DNA from: DATKQI01 sp035532755
Lineage (GTDB): Bacteria > Pseudomonadota > Alphaproteobacteria > Acetobacterales > Acetobacteraceae
DNA length: 29,672 nt
Direction: 5' to 3'
NCBI GenBank assembly: GCA_035532755.1
Contig: DATKQI010000005.1
Location: forward strand, 1-29,672
The notes below the pieces were generated by a model. The model did not search any database. It was not told the DNA's origin and saw only the letters and a list, made by a program, of their open reading frames with translations. The translations under genes were made by a program, and so were the position numbers. Below, one piece after another: positions 15,594 through 23,024 of the stretch (position 1 is its first letter; each line of letters opens with the position of its first letter).

Positions 15594-16826
15594 ATGCCAT
15601 CCTTTCTGTTCTCCGGCGGCCGCTTCCTCGATCCGCGGCAGGATGAGCTGCTGGACGGGATCGAGGTTCTGGTCGAGGGCGGCGTGGTCAAGGCGGTGTC
15701 GGATACGCCGATCGCCGCGTCCGGCGCCACGCGGATCGATCTGCGCGGGCGGACGCTGATGCCCGGCCTGATCGATGCGCACATCCATATCGTGCTCACC
15801 GAGGTGAACATCCGCCTGCTGTCCGATGTGCCGCTCACCCTGCTCACCGCGCGCGGGGCGGTCGCGATGCGGGCGATGCTGATGCGCGGCTTCACTACGC
15901 TGCGCGACACCGGCGGGGCGGATTTCGGCATCAAGCAGGCGGTGGAGGAAGGCAGCCTGGTCGGCCCGCGGCTGTTCATCTCCGGCATGCCGATCAGCCA
16001 GACCGGCGGCCATGCCGACCATCGCGCACGCACGCAAACACGGATGTTCTGCGCCTGCTGCTCCGGCCTCGGCTACACCGCCCGCGTGGCGGACGGCGTG
16101 CCGGACATGATCAAGGCGGTGCGGGACGAGCTGCGCAAAGGGGCGGACCAGATCAAGATCATGGTTTCCGGCGGCGTCGCTTCGCAGTCGGACCCGCTGG
16201 AGAGCCTGCAATACCGGATGGACGAGATCGAGGCGGCCGTGGAGGAGGCCGAGCGCTGGGGCACCTATGTCTGCGCCCACGCCTACAGCGCGAAAGCGAT
16301 CGAGCGGGCGGTGCGCGGCGGCGTGCGCACGATCGAGCACGGCAACCTGATCGACCGGCCGACGGCGCAGCTGATGGCCGAGCGCGGCGCGTATCTGGTG
16401 CCCACCCTCGTCGCCTACGACGCGCTGAAGCGGCGCGGGCCGGATTTCGGATTGTCCGGCTACAGCCTCGCGAAGAACGAGATCGTGCTGGAGGCGGGGT
16501 TGCGCTCGCTCGACCTGTGCCGCGCGGCGGGGGTGAAGATCGGCTTCGGCAGCGACCTGCTGGGGCAGTTGCAGAACGACCATTGCAACGAGTTCACCAT
16601 CCGCGCGGCGGTGATGTCGCCGCAGGAGATCATCCGGTCCGCAACGCTCGTGAATGCGGAGATCGTCCGCCGCAGCGGCAGGCTGGGCGAGCTGGTGCCC
16701 GGCGCGCATGCGGACCTGCTGGTGGTGGACGGCGATCCCTACGCGGACCTCGCGGTCTTCCAGAACGAAGGCGCACGGATACCGGCGATCATGGTCGATG
16801 GCCGTTTCGTCAAAAACACGTTGTAG
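15594..16826 (+). CDS. Amidohydrolase, M38/prolidase-like, copy 2
   Basis: 410 aa, same fold and order of motifs as the minus-strand copy at 13045-14274. HxH in PGLIDAHIHIV, Lys in ADQIKIMVSGG, His in VCAHAYSAKA and TIEHGNLID, Asp in IGFGSDLLGQL. The segment between TGGHADH and the Lys is longer and Cys-rich (FCACCSG). Start ATG 15594 after GCGGAGGCC, 11 bases past the M24 stop, so the pair is co-translated. The expected reaction is hydrolysis of an N-C bond in a cyclic amide or N-acyl amino acid, probably on the product or a relative of the substrate of the preceding M24 enzyme (inference). Confidence 0.85.
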   Translation: MPSFLFSGGRFLDPRQDELLDGIEVLVEGGVVKAVSDTPIAASGATRIDLRGRTLMPGLIDAHIHIVLTEVNIRLLSDVPLTLLTARGAVAMRAMLMRGFTTLRDTGGADFGIKQAVEEGSLVGPRLFISGMPISQTGGHADHRARTQTRMFCACCSGLGYTARVADGVPDMIKAVRDELRKGADQIKIMVSGGVASQSDPLESLQYRMDEIEAAVEEAERWGTYVCAHAYSAKAIERAVRGGVRTIEHGNLIDRPTAQLMAERGAYLVPTLVAYDALKRRGPDFGLSGYSLAKNEIVLEAGLRSLDLCRAAGVKIGFGSDLLGQLQNDHCNEFTIRAAVMSPQEIIRSATLVNAEIVRRSGRLGELVPGAHADLLVVDGDPYADLAVFQNEGARIPAIMVDGRFVKNTL

Positions 16827-16834
16827 CGCCCGCC

Positions 16835-16870
16835 CGTTTTGCGCCGCAAAACGCCCTTTATGGGGGCGAA
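16835..16870. terminator. Bidirectional terminator between convergent genes
   Basis: CGTTTTGC (16835-16842) pairs perfectly with GCAAAACG (16846-16853) around GCC, followed by CGCCC..GGGCG (16852-16868). The two hairpins fill the 98-base gap between the amidohydrolase and gntR, whose 3' ends face each other. There is no proper U-run, so efficiency is uncertain. Confidence 0.55.
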
Positions 16871-16924
16871 GCGAACGGGAGCCTGAAGAGCCTTGCCAAC
16901 AGCGCGAGGGTGGATTGGCGCAGG

Positions 16925-17617
16925 CTACGCGCTGCCGCCGCGCGCGGTGCCGAGAAAGGCGAGCAGGCTGCTTCCGGCGTTGCGCACATGCGCCTCCAGC
17001 AATGCCGCGGCGCGCGGGGCGTTGCGGGCGCGGCAGGCGGCCAGCAGCGCCTCGTGCTCGCGTTGCGCCCGCGCCTGGCCCTTGCCGCCGGTGAGCAGCA
17101 GCTGCATGCGCGTGTAGCGGTCGGTCTGATCGAGCAGCCCCTGCACCAGCGTCAGCGACCGCACCCGCCCCGAAGGCTGGTAGAGCGCGAGATGGAACTG
17201 CGTGTTCAGCGTGCCCCAAGCACCGACATCGCAACGCGCGAGGGCGGCGCGGTAGTCGGCGAGGATGCGCCCTGCCGCCGCCAACTCCGCCGCCGAGATG
17301 CGGGGGATGGCATAGAGCACGAGATCGGGTTCCAGCATCGCGCGCAGATCGAAGAGTTCCGAGATCTCCTCCAGCGATGGCGCGGAAACGACCGCGCCGC
17401 GATGGGGAATGATGGTCAGCAGCCCCTCCGCCTCCAGGCGCCGGAACGCCTCCCGCAACGGGATGCGGCTGACGCCGAGTTCGGCGGCGAGAACCTCCTG
17501 GCGCAGCTGTGCGCCCTCCGGCAGGGCGGCGGAGAGGATGCGCTCGCGCAGCATGTCTGCAACGCGCATCGCCACTGTGGTGCGCGGCACGGTGCCGCCG
17601 CCGGAGTGATCTTCCAT
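16925..17617 (-). CDS. GntR-family regulator, FadR/FCD subgroup
   Basis: 230 aa. Winged-helix domain at 15-75: ADMLRERILSAALPEGAQLRQEVLAAELGVSRIPLREAFRRLEAEGLL. The FCD ligand-binding domain carries the metal-coordinating set: Asp in LFDLRAMLEP, His in NTQFHLALY, REHEALL and LEAHVRNA. FCD regulators usually sense a carboxylic acid. The start is taken at ATG 17617; the frame is open to a TTG at 17653, but that triplet lies in the centre of a palindrome that is likely the operator. It is divergent from the M24 peptidase/ABC importer operon and probably represses it. Confidence 0.9.
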   Translation of the reverse strand: MEDHSGGGTVPRTTVAMRVADMLRERILSAALPEGAQLRQEVLAAELGVSRIPLREAFRRLEAEGLLTIIPHRGAVVSAPSLEEISELFDLRAMLEPDLVLYAIPRISAAELAAAGRILADYRAALARCDVGAWGTLNTQFHLALYQPSGRVRSLTLVQGLLDQTDRYTRMQLLLTGGKGQARAQREHEALLAACRARNAPRAAALLEAHVRNAGSSLLAFLGTARGGSA

Positions 17618-17644
17618 GGCCGTGGTATAGACTGCCGGTGATTT

Positions 17645-17659
17645 TGGATACAATATCCA
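17645..17659. promoter_or_regulatory. Probable GntR operator
   Basis: TGGATA-CAA-TATCCA is a perfect 6-bp inverted repeat with a 3-base spacer, in the 71-base gap between gntR and the divergent M24 gene. FCD-type GntR proteins bind short palindromes of this size in just this position. Confidence 0.6.
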
Positions 17660-17688
17660 GTTCAGCGGGTGCCAGGACGGGGGCGGGG

Positions 17689-18900
17689 ATGACGGTCGGG
17701 GTTGGTGGGTCGAGCTTCGTGGCAGAGCTGGCGCGCATGGCGCCGATGCTGGACGGGGTGCAACCGATTCCGGTTGCCGAGCACCGCCGGCGCATCGAGA
17801 AGGCGCAGCGTTTGATGCGCGAGCAGGGCATCCAGGCGCTCTATCTCGATACCTCGACCAGCCTGCACTATTTCACCGGCATCCAGCTGCGGCTGACCGA
17901 GCGGCTGCATGGCGCGATCATCCCGGCAGACGGTGAGATCGCCTATCTCAGCCCCGCCTTCGAGGAGCCGAAGACGCGCGAATACATGCGCTTCGGTGAT
18001 GATGTGCGCGTGTGGGAGGAACATGAAGACCCCACAGCACTGGCAGTGGAGACGGTGCGCAGCATGGGCTACGACCATGGCGTCATCGCGGTCGATCCGG
18101 CTACGCCCTTCTTCACTGTCGATGGGCTGAACCGCTCCGGCAATAGATTCCGCATCGTCAATGGCCGCACCATCACCGCCGCCTGCCGGCAGGTGAAGTC
18201 GACAGCCGAGATCGCGCTGATGCAGCGGGCGATGGACATCTCGATGGAAGTGCACAGGGCGGCCGCGCGCTGCCTGCACGAAGGCGTGACGACGACCGAG
18301 GTGAAGGCCTTCCTCGACCAGGCGCATCTGAAGCTCGGCGCGTCGGCGCCGAGCGGTGCCGTGCAGTTCGGCGAGGCCACTGCCTATCCGCATGGCGTGC
18401 CCGATCCGCAGACGCTGCGTGTGGGCGACATGGTGCTGATCGATATTGGCGCCTTCGTGCAGGGCTACCGCTCCGACATCACCCGAACCTTCGTCTTCGG
18501 CGACCCCTCGCCACGGCAGCGCGAGATCTGGAATCTCGAGCAGCGCGCGCAGCTTGCCGCCTTCGAGGCCGCCATCATCGGCGCGCCGTGCGAGGCGGTG
18601 GACGCCGCCGCCCGTGGCGTGATTGAGGCGGCCGGGTTCGGCCCGGGCTACAAGGTGCCCGGCCTGCCGCACCGCACCGGCCACGGCATCGGCATGGATG
18701 TGCACGAGGAAGCGTTCATGGTGCGCGGCAACCGCACCCCGCTCGTCGCCGGCATGTGCTTCTCCGATGAACCGATGATCTGCATCTATGGCGAATTCGG
18801 CGTGCGGCTGGAGGACATCATCTACCTCGCGGAGGACGGCGCGCACTGGTTCACCCGGCCCTGCCAATCGGTGGATGACCCCTTCGGCTATGGCACCTGA
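17689..18900 (+). CDS. M24-family metallopeptidase, Xaa-Pro dipeptidase/aminopeptidase type
   Basis: 403 aa. Creatinase/prolidase N-domain (1-165), catalytic domain 170-395. All five metal ligands are present: D252 (VLIDIGAF), D263 (YRSDITRTF), H332 (HRTGHGIG), E361 (SDEPMICIYGE) and E375 (VRLEDII). So unlike the M24 protein at 14392 this one should bind two metal ions and cleave Xaa-Pro or similar bonds. The start ATG at 17689 lies behind GGGCGGGG; the frame is open further upstream only within the regulator's antisense. It heads the row M24, DapA-like, ABC importer, all on the plus strand with short gaps. Confidence 0.9.
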   Translation: MTVGVGGSSFVAELARMAPMLDGVQPIPVAEHRRRIEKAQRLMREQGIQALYLDTSTSLHYFTGIQLRLTERLHGAIIPADGEIAYLSPAFEEPKTREYMRFGDDVRVWEEHEDPTALAVETVRSMGYDHGVIAVDPATPFFTVDGLNRSGNRFRIVNGRTITAACRQVKSTAEIALMQRAMDISMEVHRAAARCLHEGVTTTEVKAFLDQAHLKLGASAPSGAVQFGEATAYPHGVPDPQTLRVGDMVLIDIGAFVQGYRSDITRTFVFGDPSPRQREIWNLEQRAQLAAFEAAIIGAPCEAVDAAARGVIEAAGFGPGYKVPGLPHRTGHGIGMDVHEEAFMVRGNRTPLVAGMCFSDEPMICIYGEFGVRLEDIIYLAEDGAHWFTRPCQSVDDPFGYGT

Positions 18901-18945
18901 AGGCACCGCGATCTCGACCGTGATCTGGACAAAGGCAAGCGTACC

Positions 18946-19866
18946 ATGACGAAACATGCGGACTGGGCGGGCATCTTTCCCGCCGCTACCACCAAGTTCA
19001 CCGACACGGGAGCGCTGGACGCCGCCGCCTGCGAGCGGCATTTCGCCTGGCTGCTCGATCGCGGATGCAACGGTCTGATCGTTTCCGGCTCGCTCGGCGA
19101 GGGCAGCACGCTCACCATGGAGGAAAAGCTGGAACTGGCGCGCATCGCCCGCGCCGCGAGCGGCGGGCGGGTTCCGGTTCTGCTCACCATCGCCGAGGGC
19201 TCGACGGCGCGTATGCTCGGCCTGCTGCGCCGGGCGGAAGCCCAGGGCGTGGACGGCGTGATGCTGTTGCCGCCGATGATGTACCACGCTGCTGCCGAGG
19301 AGACGCTGGCCTGGTTCACCGCGGCGGCGCAGGCGACCGCGTTGCCGTTGATGATATATAACAACCCCGTCTCTTACCGGATCGACATCACGGTGGAAAT
19401 GCTGCGGCGCCTCGCCGACCTGCCCGGCATCGTGGCGGTCAAGGAAAGTTCGGACGATGTACGTCGCATCACGAGCATTCGTATAGCACTCGGGGATCGG
19501 CTGCGCATCTTCACCGGGGTGGACAATCTCGCGCTTGAAAGCTGCCTGATGGGCGCGGATGGCTGGGTGGCTGGCCTGGTTGATGCCTTCCCGGCGGAGA
19601 CGGTGGCGGTGTGGCGCCTCGCGCGCGCCGGCCGGCTGGCGGAGGCGCTGGCGATCTACCGCTGGTTCGCCCCGCTGCTCGAACTCGATGTCAGCCCGCG
19701 CCTGGTGCAGAACATCAAGCTGGCCGAGGCGATGGCGGGAGTGGGCACGGAGACGGTGCGCGCCCCGCGCCAGAAGCTCGCCGGCGCCGAGCGCGCACGC
19801 GTCGAGGCGATCATCCGCGAGGCGCTGCGCACCCGGCCTGCCCTGGCCGCGCGGGTGGCGGCATGA
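18946..19866 (+). CDS. DapA-superfamily lyase/deaminase, similar to 1-pyrroline-4-hydroxy-2-carboxylate deaminase
   Basis: 306 aa. Class I aldolase fold with Schiff-base Lys K166 (IVAVKESSDD) and Tyr138 (MIYNNPVSY). The GTTGE loop of true dihydrodipicolinate synthase is here SGSLGEG, arguing against lysine biosynthesis. The C-terminal half (RLARAG..EALAIYRWFAPLL, LVQNIKL, PRQKLAGAE, TRPALA) is, by memory, most like the deaminase of hydroxyproline breakdown, which turns 1-pyrroline-4-hydroxy-2-carboxylate into 2-oxoglutarate semialdehyde. The other enzymes of that route (epimerase, D-amino-acid oxidase, semialdehyde dehydrogenase) are absent from the window, so the exact substrate remains open. 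45 bases follow the M24 stop. Confidence 0.8.
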   Translation: MTKHADWAGIFPAATTKFTDTGALDAAACERHFAWLLDRGCNGLIVSGSLGEGSTLTMEEKLELARIARAASGGRVPVLLTIAEGSTARMLGLLRRAEAQGVDGVMLLPPMMYHAAAEETLAWFTAAAQATALPLMIYNNPVSYRIDITVEMLRRLADLPGIVAVKESSDDVRRITSIRIALGDRLRIFTGVDNLALESCLMGADGWVAGLVDAFPAETVAVWRLARAGRLAEALAIYRWFAPLLELDVSPRLVQNIKLAEAMAGVGTETVRAPRQKLAGAERARVEAIIREALRTRPALAARVAA

Positions 19867-19954
19867 GAGAGGTGGCCGGCGGGCCGCGCAACCCCGTGGC
19901 CTTGACAGCGCGGGGCGTGGCTCGGAGCATTCCGCGAGGCAAGGAGGCATCACT

Positions 19955-20800
19955 CTGAGCGACGCGCTGACACTGCGCCGGGAGCATGCCGGGTGGGGCG
20001 CTGCCTCCGTCGGCCGCGCCCTTGTGGGCGTTCTGGTGCTGGCCGGCGTGGTGATGATCTTCCTGCCCCTCGTTCTCACGCTCTATCTCAGCTTCTTCGA
20101 CGAAAAACTGATCATCTTTCCGCCGCGCGGCTACACGCTGCACTGGTATCTGGCGGCGATCCCGCATTTCGGCGGCGCGCTGATCACGAGCCTGGAGGTG
20201 GCGGCCATCGCCGTCAGCCTTAGCCTGCTCATCGGCGTGCCGGCCGGCATCGCGATCGCGCGGCGGCGCTTCCGCGGGCGCGGGGTGGTCAGCACCCTGC
20301 TGCTCGCGCCGCTCACCGTGCCGGGCATCGCGCTCGGGCTCGCAATCTACGTGCTTGCCGTGGCGGTGGAGGAACGGACGGGCGCGGCACTCGCCGGATC
20401 GTTCGTCGTGCTGGCCGGCGCACATCTGCTGATCACCATCCCGTGGGTGGTGCGCCTGTGCGTGGCAAGCCTCGTCAACCAGGACGAAGCGGCGGAGGAG
20501 GCGGCGGCCAGCCTGGGCGCGCGGCCGCTGGTCGTGCTGTGGCGCATCACCCTGCCGTCGATGCGCCAGGGCATCCTGGCGGCCACGCTGTTCGCGTTCA
20601 TCATCTCGTTCGGCGAGCTGGAGATGACGCTGTTCCTGGTCGGGCCGGGGATGACCACGCTGCCCATCGCCGTGCTGGAATACCTGAAATACCATATCGA
20701 CCCGCTGATCTCGGCGATGGCGGTGCTGCAGATGCTGGTCATCGGCGTCGCGCTCACGCTGCTCGATCGCTACGTCCGGCTTGGCGGGATCGTGCGATGA
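19955..20800 (+). CDS. ABC transporter permease, PotC-type (spermidine/putrescine family), probable CTG start
   Basis: 281 aa, six membrane segments; TM1 is VLVLAGVVMIFLPLVLTLYL. The EAA loop is EEAAASLGARPLVVLWRITLPSMRQG. The frame contains no ATG, GTG or TTG at a sensible place upstream of TM1: the only usual codon is GTG 20024, inside the start of TM1 without ribosome binding site. A CTG at 19955 lies exactly 7 bases after AAGGAGG (19941-19947), so I take CTG as the start; ATC at 19949 is another option. The stop overlaps the ATPase start (ATGA). It forms the importer with the following three genes. Confidence 0.82.
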   Translation: MSDALTLRREHAGWGAASVGRALVGVLVLAGVVMIFLPLVLTLYLSFFDEKLIIFPPRGYTLHWYLAAIPHFGGALITSLEVAAIAVSLSLLIGVPAGIAIARRRFRGRGVVSTLLLAPLTVPGIALGLAIYVLAVAVEERTGAALAGSFVVLAGAHLLITIPWVVRLCVASLVNQDEAAEEAAASLGARPLVVLWRITLPSMRQGILAATLFAFIISFGELEMTLFLVGPGMTTLPIAVLEYLKYHIDPLISAMAVLQMLVIGVALTLLDRYVRLGGIVR

Positions 20801-21942
20801 GCGGCGCGGAGGCCGGCTATCTGCGCCTCGACGGGCTGTCCAAGCAGTTCGGCGCCACGCATGCGGTCCAGGATGTCAGCCTCTCGGTGCGGCGGGGCGA
20901 GATGATCGTGCTGCTCGGCCCGTCGGGCTGCGGCAAGACCACCACGCTGCGGATGATCGCGGGATTCGTGGAGGCGAATGGCGGGGCCATCGTGCTCGAC
21001 GGCCAGAGCATCGGCGGCCAGCCGCCGCATCTGCGCGGCATGGGCATGGTGTTCCAGAGCTATGCGCTGTTCCCACATATGAGCGTGGCGGCCAACGTCG
21101 CCTTCGGCTTGCAGATGCGCAGGATGTCGCGCAGCCGCATCGCCGAGCGCGTGGCAGAGATGCTGCGCCTTGTGAAGCTCGAACCGTTCGCCGAACGGCT
21201 GCCGCGGCATCTTTCGGGCGGGCAGCAACAGCGCGTGGCCCTTGCCCGCGCGCTCGCCATCCACCCGAAGCTGCTGCTGCTGGACGAGCCGCTGTCGAAT
21301 CTCGATGCGGCGCTGCGCCAGGAGGTGGCGCGCGAAATCCGCATCCTGCAGCGGGACAATGCGCTGACCACGGTGATGGTCACGCATGACCAGGCCGAGG
21401 CAATGGCGATGGCCGACCGGTTGGTGGTCATGCGGGAGGGCAAGGTCGAGCAGATCGGCACGCAGGAGGATCTGTACGAACGGCCGGCAACGCCGTTCGT
21501 CGCGACATTCATCGGCCATAGCAACGTGGTCGCGGGCACGCTGAGCGACGGATCGTTGCTGACGCTGGCAGACGGCACCGCCCTCCGCCTCGTCGGCCGC
21601 TACGCGGGGGCGGGGCCCTGCCGCCTCGCCGTGCGGCCGGAGCGGATCATCCTGGCGGCCGCCGATGGCAGCGGCATCCGTGGGCGCATCACGCTCTCCA
21701 CCTATCTCGGCGCCACCGTGGAGCATGTCGTCCGGCTCGGGGAAGAAACCGATCTGGTGGTGCGCGGGCCGACCCTGGAAGGGGGGGCGACGCGGCGTTT
21801 CGCCGTGGGCGATCCGGTATCCGTGGCATGGCCACTGGCCGGAGAAAAACTGTTCGACAACGACGACCGGCCCCTCCCGCCGCAGAGCGGGGCACAGGCC
21901 GAGGCAACCATCTGGGAAAACGGAGTGACGAACAATGCATGA
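20797..21942 (+). CDS. ABC transporter ATP-binding protein, PotA-type
   Basis: 381 aa. All ATPase motifs are intact: Walker A GPSGCGKTT, Q-loop FQSYALFPH, signature LSGGQQQR, Walker B LLLLDEPLSNLD, switch VTHDQAEAMAMADR. Residues 245-381 form the TOBE/regulatory domain (RLAVRPERIILAA). It energises the importer formed with the permeases at 19955 and 23025 and the binding protein at 21935. Coupled to its neighbours by four-base (upstream) and eight-base (downstream) overlaps. Confidence 0.95.
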   Translation: MSGAEAGYLRLDGLSKQFGATHAVQDVSLSVRRGEMIVLLGPSGCGKTTTLRMIAGFVEANGGAIVLDGQSIGGQPPHLRGMGMVFQSYALFPHMSVAANVAFGLQMRRMSRSRIAERVAEMLRLVKLEPFAERLPRHLSGGQQQRVALARALAIHPKLLLLDEPLSNLDAALRQEVAREIRILQRDNALTTVMVTHDQAEAMAMADRLVVMREGKVEQIGTQEDLYERPATPFVATFIGHSNVVAGTLSDGSLLTLADGTALRLVGRYAGAGPCRLAVRPERIILAAADGSGIRGRITLSTYLGATVEHVVRLGEETDLVVRGPTLEGGATRRFAVGDPVSVAWPLAGEKLFDNDDRPLPPQSGAQAEATIWENGVTNNA

Positions 21943-22999
21943 CGATCAGGACAGGAAACCGGGTTTCCGCATCTCCCGCCGCGGTGCGCTCGCGGGGGCT
22001 GCCGGGCTCGCGCTGCCGGCGGTGCTGAGTGCGCGGGCGCACGCGGCCGGCAAGCGCGTGGTCATCGGCACCTGGGGCGGGGATTATGCGCGTTTGCTGC
22101 ACGAGAATATCGAAGTGCCGCTGGTGATCCCGCAAGGGATCAAGGTGATCCAGGATGTCGGTGACGAGCCGCCGCGCATGGCGAAGGTGATCGCCCAGCG
22201 CATGCTGCCGCACGGCTCGATGGACATCGCCTGCGCCGAGGCGCCGTATGCCTGGCGGATGCACAACATGGGGCTGCTGGAGACGCTGGACGAGAAGAAG
22301 ATCCCGAATCTCGCCCATGTCGATCCCAATATGCGCTCGGACTTTCTCGTTCCGCATATCTGGAGCCCGCAGATACTGATCTACAATCCGAAGACGGTCA
22401 GCGCCCCGCCGCTGACCTTCGGCGATCTGCTGGCGCCGCGCTTCAAGGGCAAGGTCGGCTTCCCGAACGGCAACAATCTCTACGTGATGATGGCGGCCTC
22501 GCTGTTCGCCAGCGGCAACGTGGACGATCTGGCCAAGGCCAAGGCGCTGCTGATCAAGCTGAACGGCAACGGGCTACGCCTGTATCCGGAGACGGATACC
22601 GTCGGCACCGCCTTCAAATCCGGCGAGTTGCAGGCCGGCGTGATGTGGTTCGCGCGCGTGGTGATGTGGCAGAACGCCAACATTCCGGTGCAGGCGTCCT
22701 TCCCGAAGGAAGGCAGCGTGATCTACATTTCCGGCTTCGTGGTGCCGAAGAACGCGCCCGACAAGGAAGCAGCCTACGCCTACCTGAACGCGGCGCTGGA
22801 CCCGCGGGCGCAGGAAGGCTTCGCGAAGCACATGGGCTACCTGCCCACGGTGACGAACGCGAAACTCACCGGGAAGGTCGCGCAGCAGCTTGCCCTGCCG
22901 AACCCGAAGCCGAAGCTCATCCCGCCGGACTATGCGTTCGATGCCAAGATCACCGCCGGCTTCAACGACTGGTGGCAGCAGACGATCCAGAAGGCGTAG
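21935..22999 (+). CDS. ABC transporter periplasmic binding protein, PotD-like (SBP_bac_8-type)
   Basis: 354 aa. A twin-arginine signal, ISRRGALAGAAGLALPAVLS, ends near AHA-AGK. The mature protein shows VVIGTWGGDYARLL, ILIYNPKTVSAPPLTFGDLLAPRFKGKVGFPNG and ETDTVGTAFKSGELQAGVMW, the layout of extracellular solute-binding proteins of the spermidine/putrescine group. In that group the ligand ranges from polyamines to amino-acid derivatives and opines, so family membership alone does not fix the substrate. It overlaps the ATPase gene by eight bases. Neighbouring peptidase and amidase genes suggest an amino-acid amide or small peptide-like ligand. Confidence 0.92.
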   Translation: MHDDQDRKPGFRISRRGALAGAAGLALPAVLSARAHAAGKRVVIGTWGGDYARLLHENIEVPLVIPQGIKVIQDVGDEPPRMAKVIAQRMLPHGSMDIACAEAPYAWRMHNMGLLETLDEKKIPNLAHVDPNMRSDFLVPHIWSPQILIYNPKTVSAPPLTFGDLLAPRFKGKVGFPNGNNLYVMMAASLFASGNVDDLAKAKALLIKLNGNGLRLYPETDTVGTAFKSGELQAGVMWFARVVMWQNANIPVQASFPKEGSVIYISGFVVPKNAPDKEAAYAYLNAALDPRAQEGFAKHMGYLPTVTNAKLTGKVAQQLALPNPKPKLIPPDYAFDAKITAGFNDWWQQTIQKA

Positions 23000-23024
23000 G
23001 CGCGAGGAGGTTCGCGGCCTTTCG

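Noticed and set aside
17618..17653. Upstream TTG start for the GntR regulator
   Set aside because: It lies in the spacer of the putative operator palindrome and has no ribosome binding site; the ATG at 17617 fits the family length.
14937..17831. 964-codon minus-strand frame
   Set aside because: Antisense to M24 and M38 genes with real motifs, and out of frame with gntR; His/Arg/Gly-rich sequence typical of GC-rich shadow frames.
18946..19866. Biosynthetic DapA (lysine pathway)
   Set aside because: The GTTGE loop is altered to GSLGE, the C-terminal half resembles the hydroxyproline deaminase group, and the context is catabolic.
17662..20079. 805-codon minus-strand frame
   Set aside because: Antisense to the intact M24 peptidase and DapA-like genes; low-complexity Arg/His content and no domain.
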